A stretch of DNA of 64,000 bases from positions 1 to 64,000 of the forward strand of contig JBGVIE010000063.1 in the NCBI GenBank assembly GCA_045122895.1, in the 5' to 3' direction. Numbering within the stretch: the first letter of the stretch is position 1; each line of letters starts with the position of its first letter. Below the pieces are notes generated by a model. That model did not search any database. It was not told where the DNA came from and worked only from the letters and a program-made list of their open reading frames with translations. Source of the DNA: RGIG1934 sp045122895 (GTDB lineage: Bacteria > Bacillota > Clostridia > Lachnospirales > Lachnospiraceae). This document shows, in pieces, positions 34,786 through 44,170 of this stretch. A program made the translations under genes and the position numbers.

Positions 34786-35520
34786 TTAGTTAGAGTCTTC
34801 TCCAACTGAAACAAAGCTCATATCACTAGTAAGCTTATGAACGCTTCTTTGTAATGCATCTTTAGAATTCTTCCACGGTTCATCCTTATGTCTGTAATCA
34901 AACTTATCCGTAAACCATTCTATGTCATCTGCCATTCTGTTCATATTCTCAAGGAACAATTTGTTTGTAACGTCAACAAATTCATCCAAAGACTTTCCTG
35001 ACAGATTCTTATTAGCCTGCTCAAGTAACATCTGGTAATGCTTTACACACATTCCCTTCGAGGTCTTGTATTTAGCCCTGAACACCTCATCCTTTTCCCA
35101 TAGATAATGAACTGTTCTTATATATCTGTTAAACATATCTTCGATTCTGTTACATACGTAGCAGGATTCATTAACTGTTTTAAGATAATTAATAAGAGCA
35201 CTATTGTCTTTTTTCTTAAAGAAAGAACCTGATGTTGTGCTGTTTGCAAGCTGCTCAATATCTTTATTAATTTTTCTCATATGAGTATGAAGTACAAGCG
35301 CTGCTCCAAGCTTATTCCCTGCATTCATAATCTGTTGCATATGTTCTTTGCAAAATCCCATCTTGTCAGTAACCATTCTGACATCATCTTCCATATAACT
35401 TGGTCCCATTGTAAACTCAATAGCATTTTTTTCCAGTTCGTTATACATAACACAAATCGGACACTCGCAATCAACTGCATACGCATCATTAACAGGAATT
35501 GTATATAACTGTTCCTTCAT
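34786..35520 (-). CDS. DUF6062-like protein with paired CxxC/CxxH motifs
   Basis: 244-residue soluble protein, function unknown. It contains CECPIC (residues 19-24), then GFCKEHM, and later SCYVC and GMCVKHYQ: two similar half-sites each made of CxxC plus CxxH, spaced alike. This pattern suggests an internal duplication with two zinc or iron-sulfur sites. The rest is helical. The gene follows the DUF2225 gene by four bases, so the two are probably one transcript and may act together. Confidence 0.7.
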   Translation of the reverse strand: MKEQLYTIPVNDAYAVDCECPICVMYNELEKNAIEFTMGPSYMEDDVRMVTDKMGFCKEHMQQIMNAGNKLGAALVLHTHMRKINKDIEQLANSTTSGSFFKKKDNSALINYLKTVNESCYVCNRIEDMFNRYIRTVHYLWEKDEVFRAKYKTSKGMCVKHYQMLLEQANKNLSGKSLDEFVDVTNKLFLENMNRMADDIEWFTDKFDYRHKDEPWKNSKDALQRSVHKLTSDMSFVSVGEDSN

Positions 35521-35524
35521 ACCA

Positions 35525-36388
35525 CTATTCCTCCGCTCTTTCCTGCTTAATTAAGTCCTTTAAGTCTCTTGCCCTGTCCTTTAATTTGACACTTGCAGTT
35601 CTTGATGTCACCACATCACCTACAAGCTTGTACGCCATTGTATAGTCCTTACACTTTCTGGCAAGGTCTGCCGTAACATACAAAAATGTATATTCATCCA
35701 TTCCACATATCGGGAAGAGCTCCTTGCTCATAGCCACTTTAAAGCCCTCATATGCCTTTTCGATAAATTCCTGCTCACTTGCATGTAATTCTTTAATCTG
35801 TTCCTCATAATTCTCTGTATCCTTTGGAAGAGTCTCAGCTTTTCCCCTCATAAGCCAGGCAAGCTTAAGACATACATAAGCTCTCTCGCTAACCTTACTC
35901 TTCTTCACTACAGCATTAACCAATGCCAACCTGTGTCTGATAATAGCATCGTCATATGAGTATTTATCTACGTTGTCATTTACACCCTTGAAATTAGGTG
36001 AAATATTGGCTGCTATAAGCTTCGCCTGTGGAATTGTAAGGAAATTAAAGAATCTGCTAAGCGCAGCATAACCACATTTTCCACATACAATTACATCATA
36101 TTTGATTGTGTCAATTCCCTGGTATCTTGGGCGCAAATCAGTGTCAATTGAAAGCATACGTGCCTTACCTGTCTTAACAGCTTTTGCCTTGAATTCTCTG
36201 TCACATACAGGGCACTTATATGTCTTATCATACAACAAATCTGCTTCCTGAATCTCCTGAACCTTAGACTTTTCATCCAATAACCCGTCTTTACCACTGT
36301 TCTTATTCTCGTCAGTGTCAAATATCTCAACATTTGACATTCCGAACAGCCCCAGCTCCTCAAGTCCTGAAAAAATATTACTACCCAT
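35525..36388 (-). CDS. DUF2225 family protein
   Basis: 287 residues. A zinc-ribbon-like region has CPVCDREFKAKAV (about residues 59-71) and CGKCGYAAL (about 102-110), typical of DUF2225. The C-terminal half is a helical repeat, TPR-like, with ERAYVCLKLAWLMRG and YTFLYVTADLARKC. Members are found in Clostridia and Bacilli without known function. The start ATG at 36388 has GGTGAG nearby. It is followed immediately by the DUF6062-like gene and lies 32 bases after glnS. Confidence 0.78.
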   Translation of the reverse strand: MGSNIFSGLEELGLFGMSNVEIFDTDENKNSGKDGLLDEKSKVQEIQEADLLYDKTYKCPVCDREFKAKAVKTGKARMLSIDTDLRPRYQGIDTIKYDVIVCGKCGYAALSRFFNFLTIPQAKLIAANISPNFKGVNDNVDKYSYDDAIIRHRLALVNAVVKKSKVSERAYVCLKLAWLMRGKAETLPKDTENYEEQIKELHASEQEFIEKAYEGFKVAMSKELFPICGMDEYTFLYVTADLARKCKDYTMAYKLVGDVVTSRTASVKLKDRARDLKDLIKQERAEE

Positions 36389-36420
36389 TAGTTCTCACCA
36401 TACCTTTCACCTGGTATTTT

Positions 36421-38088
36421 TTACGAAGGCAACTTAAATGAACTCTTAAGTGATACTATTCTGTTAAATACAAGATTCTTATCTGTTGAATCCTTCATAT
36501 CCACGCAGAAATATCCCTGTCTTACAAACTGGAAGCTGTCTTCCGGCTTAGCACCTGCAAAATTCTCCTCAACATAACAGTCCTTTAAAACTGTCAATGA
36601 ATTCGGATTCAGATTAAGTTCTCCATCTTCGTTTAACTTGCCCTTCTCCTCATCAACTATATTCTCGTATAATCTTACCTCTGCCTTTATGGCATGTGCT
36701 GCTGATACCCAGTGTATAGTTCCTTTAACTTTTCTTCCTGTGAAACCGCTTCCGCTTCTTGTCTCCGGATCATAAGTACAATGAATCTCAACAACCTTTC
36801 CATTTTCATCTTTTACATAGCTGTTACATGTAACGAAATAAGCATTCATAAGTCTTACTTCATTACCAGGAAACATTCTGAAATATTTCTTTGGTGGTTC
36901 TTCCATAAAATCTTCCCTGTCAATGTAGATTTCTCTGCTAAAAGGAACCTTTCTTGTGCCAAGTTCTTCGTTCTCAGGATTATTAACCACATCAAAATAT
37001 TCTACTTTTCCTTCTTCATAATTATCGATAATGACCTTAATAGGATCTAAAACAGCCATCATTCTTGGCTTTTTCATCTTAAGGTCTTCCCTTATACAGT
37101 ATTCAAGCATTGCATAATCAACTGAACTCTGGCTCTTTGATACACCGCACAGTTCAACAAACATCTTAATTGATTCAGGTGTAAATCCTCTTCTTCTAAG
37201 CGCTGCAATTGACACAAGTCTTGGATCATCCCAGCCGTCTACAATACCATCCTCAACTAACTTCTTGATATATCTCTTACCTGTCACTACATTTGTCAGG
37301 TAAAGCTTTGCAAACTCAATCTGTCTAGGTGGCATCTCGTATTCAAGCTCTCTTACTACCCAGTCATAAAGTGGTCTGTGATCCTCGAATTCCAGAGTAC
37401 AAATAGAATGTGTTACCCCTTCTATTGCATCTTCAATCGGATGGGCAAAATCGTACATCGGGTAAATGCACCACTTATCACCTGTTCTGTGATGTGTCAT
37501 TCTTGATACTCTGTAGATGACAGGGTCTCTCATATTAATGTTAGGTGATGCCATGTCGATTTTGGCTCTTAACACCTTTGTCCCGTCCTCAAATTCACCA
37601 TTCTTCATAGCTTCAAAAAGTGCAAGATTCTCTTCAATACTTCTGTCTCTGTAAGGGCTGTTCTTACCCGGCTCCTTGAGTGTTCCTCTGTATTCTCTAA
37701 TCTCTTCAGCAGACAAATCACACACATAAGCCTTTCCTTTTTTGATAAGCTTGACTGCTGCCTCATACATCTGGTCAAAATAATCTGATGCAAAGAAAAG
37801 TCTGTCTTCCCAGTCAGCTCCTAACCATTTAATATCAGCCTTGATTGACTCTACAAATTCTTCTTTTTCTTTTGTAGGATTTGTGTCATCAAATCTCATA
37901 TTAAACTTTCCATTATATTTCTTAGCAAGTCCGTAATTTAAAAGTATTGACTTTGCATGTCCAATGTGGAGATATCCGTTTGGCTCCGGTGGAAACCTTG
38001 TCTGTACGTGGTCATAGTGACCCTCTGCCAAATCTTCCTCAATAAACTGCTCAATAAAATTCTTTGATACTACTTCGTTGTTATCCAT
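36421..38088 (-). CDS. glnS: Glutaminyl-tRNA synthetase
   Basis: 555-residue class Ic synthetase charging tRNA-Gln directly. HIGH motif in FPPEPNGYLHIGHAKS near residues 32-47, the family DDTNPTKE and the GlnRS-specific IEDAIEGVTHSICTLEFEDH. After YLTNVVTGKRYIKKLV comes DGWDDPRLVSIAALRRRG. The C-terminal anticodon-binding beta-barrels cover residues 340-555. The KMSKS-equivalent reads VTGKR, weaker than the usual VMSKR. Glutaminyl synthetases are patchy in Firmicutes, where Gln-tRNA is mostly made by GatCAB. GluRS is excluded by the conserved GlnRS blocks. Confidence 0.92.
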   Translation of the reverse strand: MDNNEVVSKNFIEQFIEEDLAEGHYDHVQTRFPPEPNGYLHIGHAKSILLNYGLAKKYNGKFNMRFDDTNPTKEKEEFVESIKADIKWLGADWEDRLFFASDYFDQMYEAAVKLIKKGKAYVCDLSAEEIREYRGTLKEPGKNSPYRDRSIEENLALFEAMKNGEFEDGTKVLRAKIDMASPNINMRDPVIYRVSRMTHHRTGDKWCIYPMYDFAHPIEDAIEGVTHSICTLEFEDHRPLYDWVVRELEYEMPPRQIEFAKLYLTNVVTGKRYIKKLVEDGIVDGWDDPRLVSIAALRRRGFTPESIKMFVELCGVSKSQSSVDYAMLEYCIREDLKMKKPRMMAVLDPIKVIIDNYEEGKVEYFDVVNNPENEELGTRKVPFSREIYIDREDFMEEPPKKYFRMFPGNEVRLMNAYFVTCNSYVKDENGKVVEIHCTYDPETRSGSGFTGRKVKGTIHWVSAAHAIKAEVRLYENIVDEEKGKLNEDGELNLNPNSLTVLKDCYVEENFAGAKPEDSFQFVRQGYFCVDMKDSTDKNLVFNRIVSLKSSFKLPS

Positions 38089-38170
38089 ATCTGATAGTAC
38101 TTCCTTTCAAGTTGTATTATGATATTATATACTAATTCCCACCATTATGTAAAGAACATAGATAATCCGT

Positions 38171-41100
38171 TTAACTCCAGACCTTATAATTATTCTTTGT
38201 GGTTCTCTTAACATCATATAAAGCTTCATCCGCCTTTAAAAGCAGGTTTCTTATATCTTCATTATTCACACAAAGATCAGAAGCTATTCCCACTGAACAA
38301 GTGATTCTGTCCTCAGGATTGATTTCAATTCTGCTTCCATATGCAAGTTCAATCTCATTGATAAAGCCCTGTTTATCCTCTATTTCCCTGAAAACTGCCT
38401 CTGCCACGTTAATTCCATCCATAACCTCTTTACCAGGTAAAAATATTACAAATTCGTCTCCACCATACCTACAGATTATGCTATCTCCTCCTGAAACTCT
38501 GCGAAGCAGATTAGAAAACAGTACCAGTACTTCGTCACCCACTTCATGACCAAAATTGTCATTACAGTATTTAAAATTGTCAAGATCCAGATAAAGTAAC
38601 GTCATTACCTGTTTCTTCCTGCTTACACACTCTGTAAGTACCTTCTTAAGCCCCTGTCTGTTATAGAGACCTGTAAGAATATCTGTTACCGAATTCTTTT
38701 CAAGCATAATCTTGATATTTTCTCTGTTGATGGCATCAAGTAACAGCTCAAATGTTGCCGTAAATACTTCCTGGTCATCCCTTGAAAAGTTCTCAGTCTG
38801 CTGTGTAAAATTATCATGTTTTGTCTTAACTGCCACTAATACACTTTTTAGTTTGCCATTGTTGAACATGGGAATTCCCATAATCGCCATTACTTCGTTC
38901 CTTCCAAATAAATCAGTAAGTCCCACATATCTTGAATAGTCACTTTCAAATCTGCTGACCGAAACACTCTTTTTATATTCTTCAAAATACTTAACTATGC
39001 CTTTTATCTGAACACCTGTTATCGGGTTGCTCTTATCAAAATATCTGACTACAGGATTATCATTCTCCACCTCTATATATACAAGCTTATCAAGATTGTA
39101 CTCATTTTCTACATTCTTCATAGCTCTGTCTATCATATCTTCAAGAGAACCATTTTCTGTATTCAGAATACCTACCCACTTCTTAAAGAACCTCATAGAC
39201 TTATTTTTTAGCTCTATTGTCATCTGATAATTGTTTTTCTCAACAATACCAATCAGCGAATTAATAACTTCTTCTGATAAAAATTCTTGTATTCCTTCAT
39301 TTTCACTTTCTTCACTTTCAATACCATTTTTGAAATCAAGAAGTTTTTGTTTTCTCTTAACAAACCCCATCTCTTCACAATATGAAATTCCTGAGTCAAG
39401 AATATCTTCAAATCTTCCATTATCGTCTAAAGACTTACAAATCGAAGCGTATTCCTTTTCGTAAATCACCATTGCATAAAACTGGTTAGTAGGCATTAGC
39501 TTCTTTGTTTCTTCTGTTTTTTTGAACAGTTTAAGAGCTTCCTCGTACTTTTTCTCTCTCTTGGCTATCACGGCAGAAACAAGATAATAGAGGAATATAT
39601 CATCCTCCCACATATCAAAACACGGAGAATCCGTATCAAGAATATGACTTAATAAATTTTCCATTCTTCCCTGACACATCTTTGCATCATAGAGTTTTCC
39701 AAGCATAATATTTGAGAGTGCAAGCATTCCTAACAGCTTTGACTGGTTAGCCACACGTACTCTTTCCAGTCTCAGACGTTTCATAATCTTGAGAATGAAA
39801 TTCATACACTTTGCACACACTTCATACTGTCCACAGTCTATTGCATTGATTGCTATATTGTAGATTGTCTCAAGTGCCATTACAGGTTCTTCTATCTTGA
39901 TGCATATTTCCAGAGAACTCCTTAAATAATGATTTGCCTTTTCATATTTTTCACGCAGAGTGTTGTAATATCCGGCTCCATTATATAACAAAGCTTCTTC
40001 TTTTTCCCTCTTCTCCTGTCTGATTATTTTCAGGCTTCTATTAACAGAGTAATTTGAGACATCTATATTGTCTGAGCTTGTAGAGATAGTCAGCACCTTC
40101 TGCCATGAATCCAGAAGAAGCTGATTGTTCTTTAACTCATCGGCTAGTTCCATACCCCTCTTAAAATATTTATATTCAAGGATTGCCTCTACACCCGCAT
40201 TAGAACACAATTTATTGATATGATTGTAATCTATATACCCAAAAAAGTATATGTACGCCATATGGTTGTTCCAGTGATACTTAAGTGCCTTTTGTTCAAA
40301 ATCAGGAGCCAGATTTATTATACCATTTCTGAATGTAAAATCCTTGCACCCGTCAAGCTCCACCATACATCTTAAAATATGCGATTCAACTCCATATTCC
40401 TCTTCCCCTATCTTCTGGGCTATTTCGTTGATTCTTAATACATTCCTGTATGCAGATTCTCTCTGTCCTGAGTATACCTTTGACATCACAATAAGCTTAT
40501 TATATTGAAACTGCAACATCAGACTGTTTGCATACTCATCGAACTTTCTTAATTCCTCACAAATCTGAATTACCTTTTTGTACCTGCCCCTGTACAGACT
40601 TATATATGCTGTTAGAATATTTAACCTGATTCTTAGTTCCTCCGGTATAATACTATAATTATAGTCCCTCATATAACTCATCATATCAAGATAGTGCTCT
40701 GCCTGCTCCAGCTCAAGAACGTTAATCAGATTAAGGAATATTTTGCAATATTCTCTCATATCTTTATCATCCGGCACAAAAAAAGCATCTTCATCATTAT
40801 CTTTATCATCCTGATATACATCCCACTCAGCAACATAACCTTTTTTGTCTGCAAGCTCAATCATTCTTGACCAATTCTCCTGCATATAATCAGGCACATC
40901 CATCACTTCATTGTAGCTGGCTATAACTGTGAGCTTTTTGCAATTATCTTCCCTTATCAGCTCCTGAAGAAACTTGCAGACAGACAACTGTCCCTTATGG
41001 ATTCCCTTAAACAAAAATGCAACATTATGTTCTGTTGAAATCAAATCAAGAATACTAACGAGACTTCTATAGAACATCTTATTCTCATAAACAACCTCAT

Positions 41101-41473
41101 TAATCATTGGTTCTTCTTCTCTCTTGCCCACTCCGTCCTTTAACAAAGAAATAAATACACTTTTTTGCACAGGATATACGTCGCACTTATCCAGAAATTC
41201 TTCGATTGTATACTCTGAATAAAACTGGTTGTATAATTCTTTTATCCAGGTAAGAACAGGTTCACAGACATCGTACATTACATCATTTTTAAACTCGTAC
41301 ATCCTCACAAAACAGCTTCCTAGTTTATCATTAATCTCTTTTTCAAACATATTAGTATCAATCACAAAAGAATTGTAATATCTAAGGAGCACAACAGGCT
41401 TTCTGTTATTCATAATTGCGAAGGATATTCGCTCAACAACACTTTTTATATGACTTACTAATTTATCGTTCAT
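38171..41473 (-). CDS. Large TPR-GAF-GGDEF protein, probable diguanylate cyclase
   Basis: 1100-residue cytoplasmic signalling protein. The N-terminal ~210 residues look like a nucleotide-binding-type domain without a Walker A motif. Residues about 220-740 are helical repeats of TPR kind, as in MalT-like regulators. About 755-915 resemble a GAF domain (VAIMGIPMFNNGKL-like strand pattern). The last ~175 residues are GGDEF: DILTGLYNRQGLKK, LYLDLDNFKYCND and RYGGDEFVIFLPG. The active-site GGDEF is intact, so c-di-GMP synthesis is expected. No RxxD inhibitory site stands at the usual distance. No transmembrane segment is seen. The start at 41473 was preferred to 41503 because of GAGG at five-base spacing. 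It has no clear operon partner. Confidence 0.82.
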   Translation of the reverse strand: MNDKLVSHIKSVVERISFAIMNNRKPVVLLRYYNSFVIDTNMFEKEINDKLGSCFVRMYEFKNDVMYDVCEPVLTWIKELYNQFYSEYTIEEFLDKCDVYPVQKSVFISLLKDGVGKREEEPMINEVVYENKMFYRSLVSILDLISTEHNVAFLFKGIHKGQLSVCKFLQELIREDNCKKLTVIASYNEVMDVPDYMQENWSRMIELADKKGYVAEWDVYQDDKDNDEDAFFVPDDKDMREYCKIFLNLINVLELEQAEHYLDMMSYMRDYNYSIIPEELRIRLNILTAYISLYRGRYKKVIQICEELRKFDEYANSLMLQFQYNKLIVMSKVYSGQRESAYRNVLRINEIAQKIGEEEYGVESHILRCMVELDGCKDFTFRNGIINLAPDFEQKALKYHWNNHMAYIYFFGYIDYNHINKLCSNAGVEAILEYKYFKRGMELADELKNNQLLLDSWQKVLTISTSSDNIDVSNYSVNRSLKIIRQEKREKEEALLYNGAGYYNTLREKYEKANHYLRSSLEICIKIEEPVMALETIYNIAINAIDCGQYEVCAKCMNFILKIMKRLRLERVRVANQSKLLGMLALSNIMLGKLYDAKMCQGRMENLLSHILDTDSPCFDMWEDDIFLYYLVSAVIAKREKKYEEALKLFKKTEETKKLMPTNQFYAMVIYEKEYASICKSLDDNGRFEDILDSGISYCEEMGFVKRKQKLLDFKNGIESEESENEGIQEFLSEEVINSLIGIVEKNNYQMTIELKNKSMRFFKKWVGILNTENGSLEDMIDRAMKNVENEYNLDKLVYIEVENDNPVVRYFDKSNPITGVQIKGIVKYFEEYKKSVSVSRFESDYSRYVGLTDLFGRNEVMAIMGIPMFNNGKLKSVLVAVKTKHDNFTQQTENFSRDDQEVFTATFELLLDAINRENIKIMLEKNSVTDILTGLYNRQGLKKVLTECVSRKKQVMTLLYLDLDNFKYCNDNFGHEVGDEVLVLFSNLLRRVSGGDSIICRYGGDEFVIFLPGKEVMDGINVAEAVFREIEDKQGFINEIELAYGSRIEINPEDRITCSVGIASDLCVNNEDIRNLLLKADEALYDVKRTTKNNYKVWS

Positions 41474-41546
41474 AATTACCTCACCACTATCCAATTTATA
41501 CATCTCATAACCTAGATATTATACCATATCAGGCTAATTAATACAA

Positions 41547-41575
41547 TTGACAAATAGCATTTTTAAAGTTATTAT
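41547..41575 (+). promoter_or_regulatory. Strong promoter of the mgtE leader
   Basis: TTGACA at 41547-41552, 17 bases, TATTAT at 41570-41575. The start site near 41582 gives a leader of about 210 bases before mgtE. Confidence 0.75.
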
Positions 41576-41612
41576 GTAGTTGATTATAATTTGAAGCAAA
41601 GAGGTGATTTTA

Positions 41613-41714
41613 ATGGACTCGGGGACTAATAACGGAGGTAAACCACGAGGGTATAACTGCATAGAATTAGTCTGTAGTTCCGTTAATTCACTACCTTTCT
41701 ATATACTATTCTAG
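41613..41714 (+). CDS. 33-codon ORF in the mgtE leader (leader peptide or structured RNA)
   Basis: ATG at 41613 with AGAGGTGAT at proper spacing begins a 33-residue ORF, MDSGTNNGGKPRGYNCIELV, ending in a hydrophobic LPFYILF before TAG at 41714. It lies between the strong promoter and mgtE, 76 bases before the mgtE start. The same DNA can form interleaved stems: GACTAAT (41624-41630) with ATTAGTC (41666-41672), and AACGGA (41631-41636) with TCCGTT (41679-41684). These are either a pseudoknot or two exclusive folds. It may be a magnesium-responsive leader peptide, an independent small protein or a metal-sensing RNA. The usual M-box sequence is not seen. Not recognised as a named family. Confidence 0.45.
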   Translation: MDSGTNNGGKPRGYNCIELVCSSVNSLPFYILF

Positions 41715-41790
41715 GCATTTTCCAGTTTACTTCCACTATATACGTATATACGACTTACATTACATACCTAACAATGAAAGGAGCAAAAAA

Positions 41791-43125
41791 GTGGAAGAAA
41801 GAATTATTGAATTGTTAAAAGACAAACAGTATCCGGAGCTTAGAAGCATCCTTGAGGATATGAACCCTGCAGATATTTCTGCATTATTTGAAAACCTTCC
41901 GGCAGACAGATTGCCACTGCTTTTCAGGCTTTTACCAAAAGAATTAGCTGCAGATACATTTGTTGAAATGGAAGCTAACGCACAGGCGATGTTAATTCAG
42001 GGCTTTAGCGACAACGAACTTAAGGAGGTTCTTGACGAACTGTACCTCGATGATGCCGTTGACATTGTTGAAGAGATGCCTGCAAACGTTGTAAAACGAA
42101 TTCTTTTAAATACAGATCCAAACACACGTAAAATGATAAATGAAATTCTCAAGTATCCTGATGACAGCGCCGGAAGCCTTATGACAATTGAGTATGTCAG
42201 CTTACGACCTCATATGACAGTCGAGGAGGCTATCAAGAGAATCAGACGAACAGGTATCGATAAAGAGACTATTTATACCTGCTACGTAACCGAGGATGAC
42301 AGAAGACTTATTGGTATCGTCACTGTAAAAGCTCTTCTCCTTGCCGATGAGAATCTGACTATGGAAGATATAATGGAGACACATATTATCTCTGTTAATA
42401 CCCTCGAGGACAAAGAAGATGTTGCGCAGAAATTCACTAAATACGATTTGATGGCAGTTCCTGTCGTAGATGAAGAGAATCGACTTGTTGGTATCGTTAC
42501 TTTCGATGACGCTATCGACGTTATGCAGGACGAAGCAACAGAAGATATGGAAAAGATGGCCGCTATTATGCCATCTGATAAACCTTATTTTAGAACAAGC
42601 GTACTCGAGACCTGGAAGTTAAGGATTCCATGGTTGCTGCTGCTTATGGTGTCAGCAACATTTACCGGCAAAATCATTTCATCTTTTGAAGAAGCACTTG
42701 CCTCACAGATTACACTTACCGCATTTATCCCAATGCTTATGGATACCGGAGGTAATTCGGGTGGACAGGCGTCAGTTACCATTATCCGCGGATTATCCAT
42801 TGGAGATATCGAATTCTCAGATATATTTAAGGTTCTCTGGAAGGAGATACGCGTAGCGATTTTGTGCGGACTCACACTTGCTGTTTGTAACTTTGCAAAG
42901 ATTATGTTATTAGACGGCGTTGAAGTCAAAGTAGCACTTGTTATTTGTGTAACACTTGTTGTTACCGTTTTTATAGCAAAGATGATCGGCTGTACTCTTC
43001 CTATCTTTGCTGACAAATTGGGATTTGACCCCGCTGTTATGGCAAGTCCCTTCATTACAACGATCGTAGATGCTATTTCACTTCTTGTATACTTTAGAAT
43101 AGCAGCTATGACACTTGGAATATAA
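41791..43125 (+). CDS. mgtE: Magnesium transporter MgtE
   Basis: 444-residue MgtE-type Mg2+ channel. The N-domain of helical repeats (LKDKQYPELRSILEDMNPAD) covers residues 1-125. The two CBS domains cover about 130-250 (HIISVNTLEDKEDVAQKF, then AVPVVDEENRLVGIVT), followed by five membrane segments with SGNS-like MDTGGNSGGQASVT, the pore-associated signature. Cytoplasmic Mg2+ bound by the N and CBS domains closes the pore. The start is GTG at 41791 behind AAAGGAG. It is preceded by an unusual leader that may control it, and followed 27 bases later by the DHH phosphoesterase. Confidence 0.94.
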   Translation: MEERIIELLKDKQYPELRSILEDMNPADISALFENLPADRLPLLFRLLPKELAADTFVEMEANAQAMLIQGFSDNELKEVLDELYLDDAVDIVEEMPANVVKRILLNTDPNTRKMINEILKYPDDSAGSLMTIEYVSLRPHMTVEEAIKRIRRTGIDKETIYTCYVTEDDRRLIGIVTVKALLLADENLTMEDIMETHIISVNTLEDKEDVAQKFTKYDLMAVPVVDEENRLVGIVTFDDAIDVMQDEATEDMEKMAAIMPSDKPYFRTSVLETWKLRIPWLLLLMVSATFTGKIISSFEEALASQITLTAFIPMLMDTGGNSGGQASVTIIRGLSIGDIEFSDIFKVLWKEIRVAILCGLTLAVCNFAKIMLLDGVEVKVALVICVTLVVTVFIAKMIGCTLPIFADKLGFDPAVMASPFITTIVDAISLLVYFRIAAMTLGI

Positions 43126-43152
43126 ATACAACATCTATAATGGGAGATTGTT

Positions 43153-44127
43153 ATGAATATAGATAAGTTAGTTAATTTACTCAAAGGACACAAGGTCTTC
43201 TTACAAACACATAATTTTCCTGATCCGGATGCACTTGCAAGTGCTTACGGACTTCAGGTATTACTTCGCCGTTATGGTATAGATACAACCATCTGCTACG
43301 AAGGCAAAATCGAAAAAGTCACTTCCAAAAGAATGTTAACCGTTTTTGGTATAACTGCTGTGGAGAAAAATGACTTAACTGATATGACTCAGGATGACTA
43401 TATCGTTACTATTGACGGACAAAAGTATAACGCCAACTTCACAGATTTAATAGGAAATGAAGTTGCCTGTATAGACCATCATCCCACCTACAAAGAGTGC
43501 GAGTACCTGTATTCTGACATACGTATAGTAGGTGCCTGCGCCACACTTATCGCTGAATATTTCATTGATTCAGGCATAGTTCCCGATACTAATACAGCTA
43601 CTGCTCTTTTGTACGGAATCAATATGGATACCTCTTCTTTTAGTCGTGGTGTAACCGATTTGGATATAGAGATGTTTAGATTTCTACATGCACTCGCTGA
43701 TAAGAACATCATCAACAATCTTAACTCTAACACATTAGAGCTTCAGGATTTAAAGGCTTACGGAGCAGCTATAGAAAACGTCCACGTATATGACCAGTTT
43801 GGTTTTGTCCACATCCCATTTAACTGTAACGATGCACTTATAGCTATGATATCAGAGTTTGTTCTCTCACTTGATGTAGTAGAAATCTCTGTTGTATATG
43901 CAGACAGAAGCGGCGGCTACAAATTCTCAGTTCGCAGCGAGAACAGCAGTGTACACTCCGGCACACTTATCAAAACAGCCCTTGACGGATATGGTGATGG
44001 TGGCGGACACTTCTCCATGAGCGGAGGTATTATCCCCGAAGAAAATATGTCGCTTCTCGGCGACTTCAAAATAGAAAAAATAGAAAGCTTATTCTTAACG
44101 GCTCGTGAGATGCTTGGAAAATCCTAA
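43153..44127 (+). CDS. DHH/DHHA1 family phosphoesterase (NrnA-like)
   Basis: 324 residues. DHH domain with HNFPDPDALASAYGLQ near residues 17-32, IDGQKYN, the signature DHHPTYKECEY near 107-117 and NMDTSSFSRG. The DHHA1 end has GDGGGHFSMSGG near 281-292. NrnA-type enzymes degrade nanoRNA and 3'-phosphoadenosine phosphate; others in the family cleave cyclic dinucleotide products. The first motif reads DPDA rather than the common DGDA. Co-directional with mgtE and probably co-transcribed, without an obvious functional link. Confidence 0.82.
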   Translation: MNIDKLVNLLKGHKVFLQTHNFPDPDALASAYGLQVLLRRYGIDTTICYEGKIEKVTSKRMLTVFGITAVEKNDLTDMTQDDYIVTIDGQKYNANFTDLIGNEVACIDHHPTYKECEYLYSDIRIVGACATLIAEYFIDSGIVPDTNTATALLYGINMDTSSFSRGVTDLDIEMFRFLHALADKNIINNLNSNTLELQDLKAYGAAIENVHVYDQFGFVHIPFNCNDALIAMISEFVLSLDVVEISVVYADRSGGYKFSVRSENSSVHSGTLIKTALDGYGDGGGHFSMSGGIIPEENMSLLGDFKIEKIESLFLTAREMLGKS

Positions 44128-44130
44128 TAA

Positions 44131-44168
44131 AAAAGTACAAAGACTTATATGCCTTTGTACTTTTTATT
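44131..44168 (+). terminator. Terminator after the DHH phosphoesterase gene
   Basis: GTACAAAG and CTTTGTAC flank a nine-to-ten-base loop; T-rich sequence follows on the plus strand and an A-run precedes. On the minus strand it can also end the sigH/tRNA-Thr transcript. Confidence 0.75.
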
Positions 44169-44170
44169 TA

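Noticed and set aside
41580..41790. M-box (ykoK) magnesium riboswitch before mgtE
   Set aside because: The conserved GUUAGGUGAGGCUCC-type core and its length do not match; only unnamed pairings are visible.
42585..43193. 202-codon minus-strand frame over the mgtE end
   Set aside because: Shadow of the mgtE membrane domain in another frame; no start signals.
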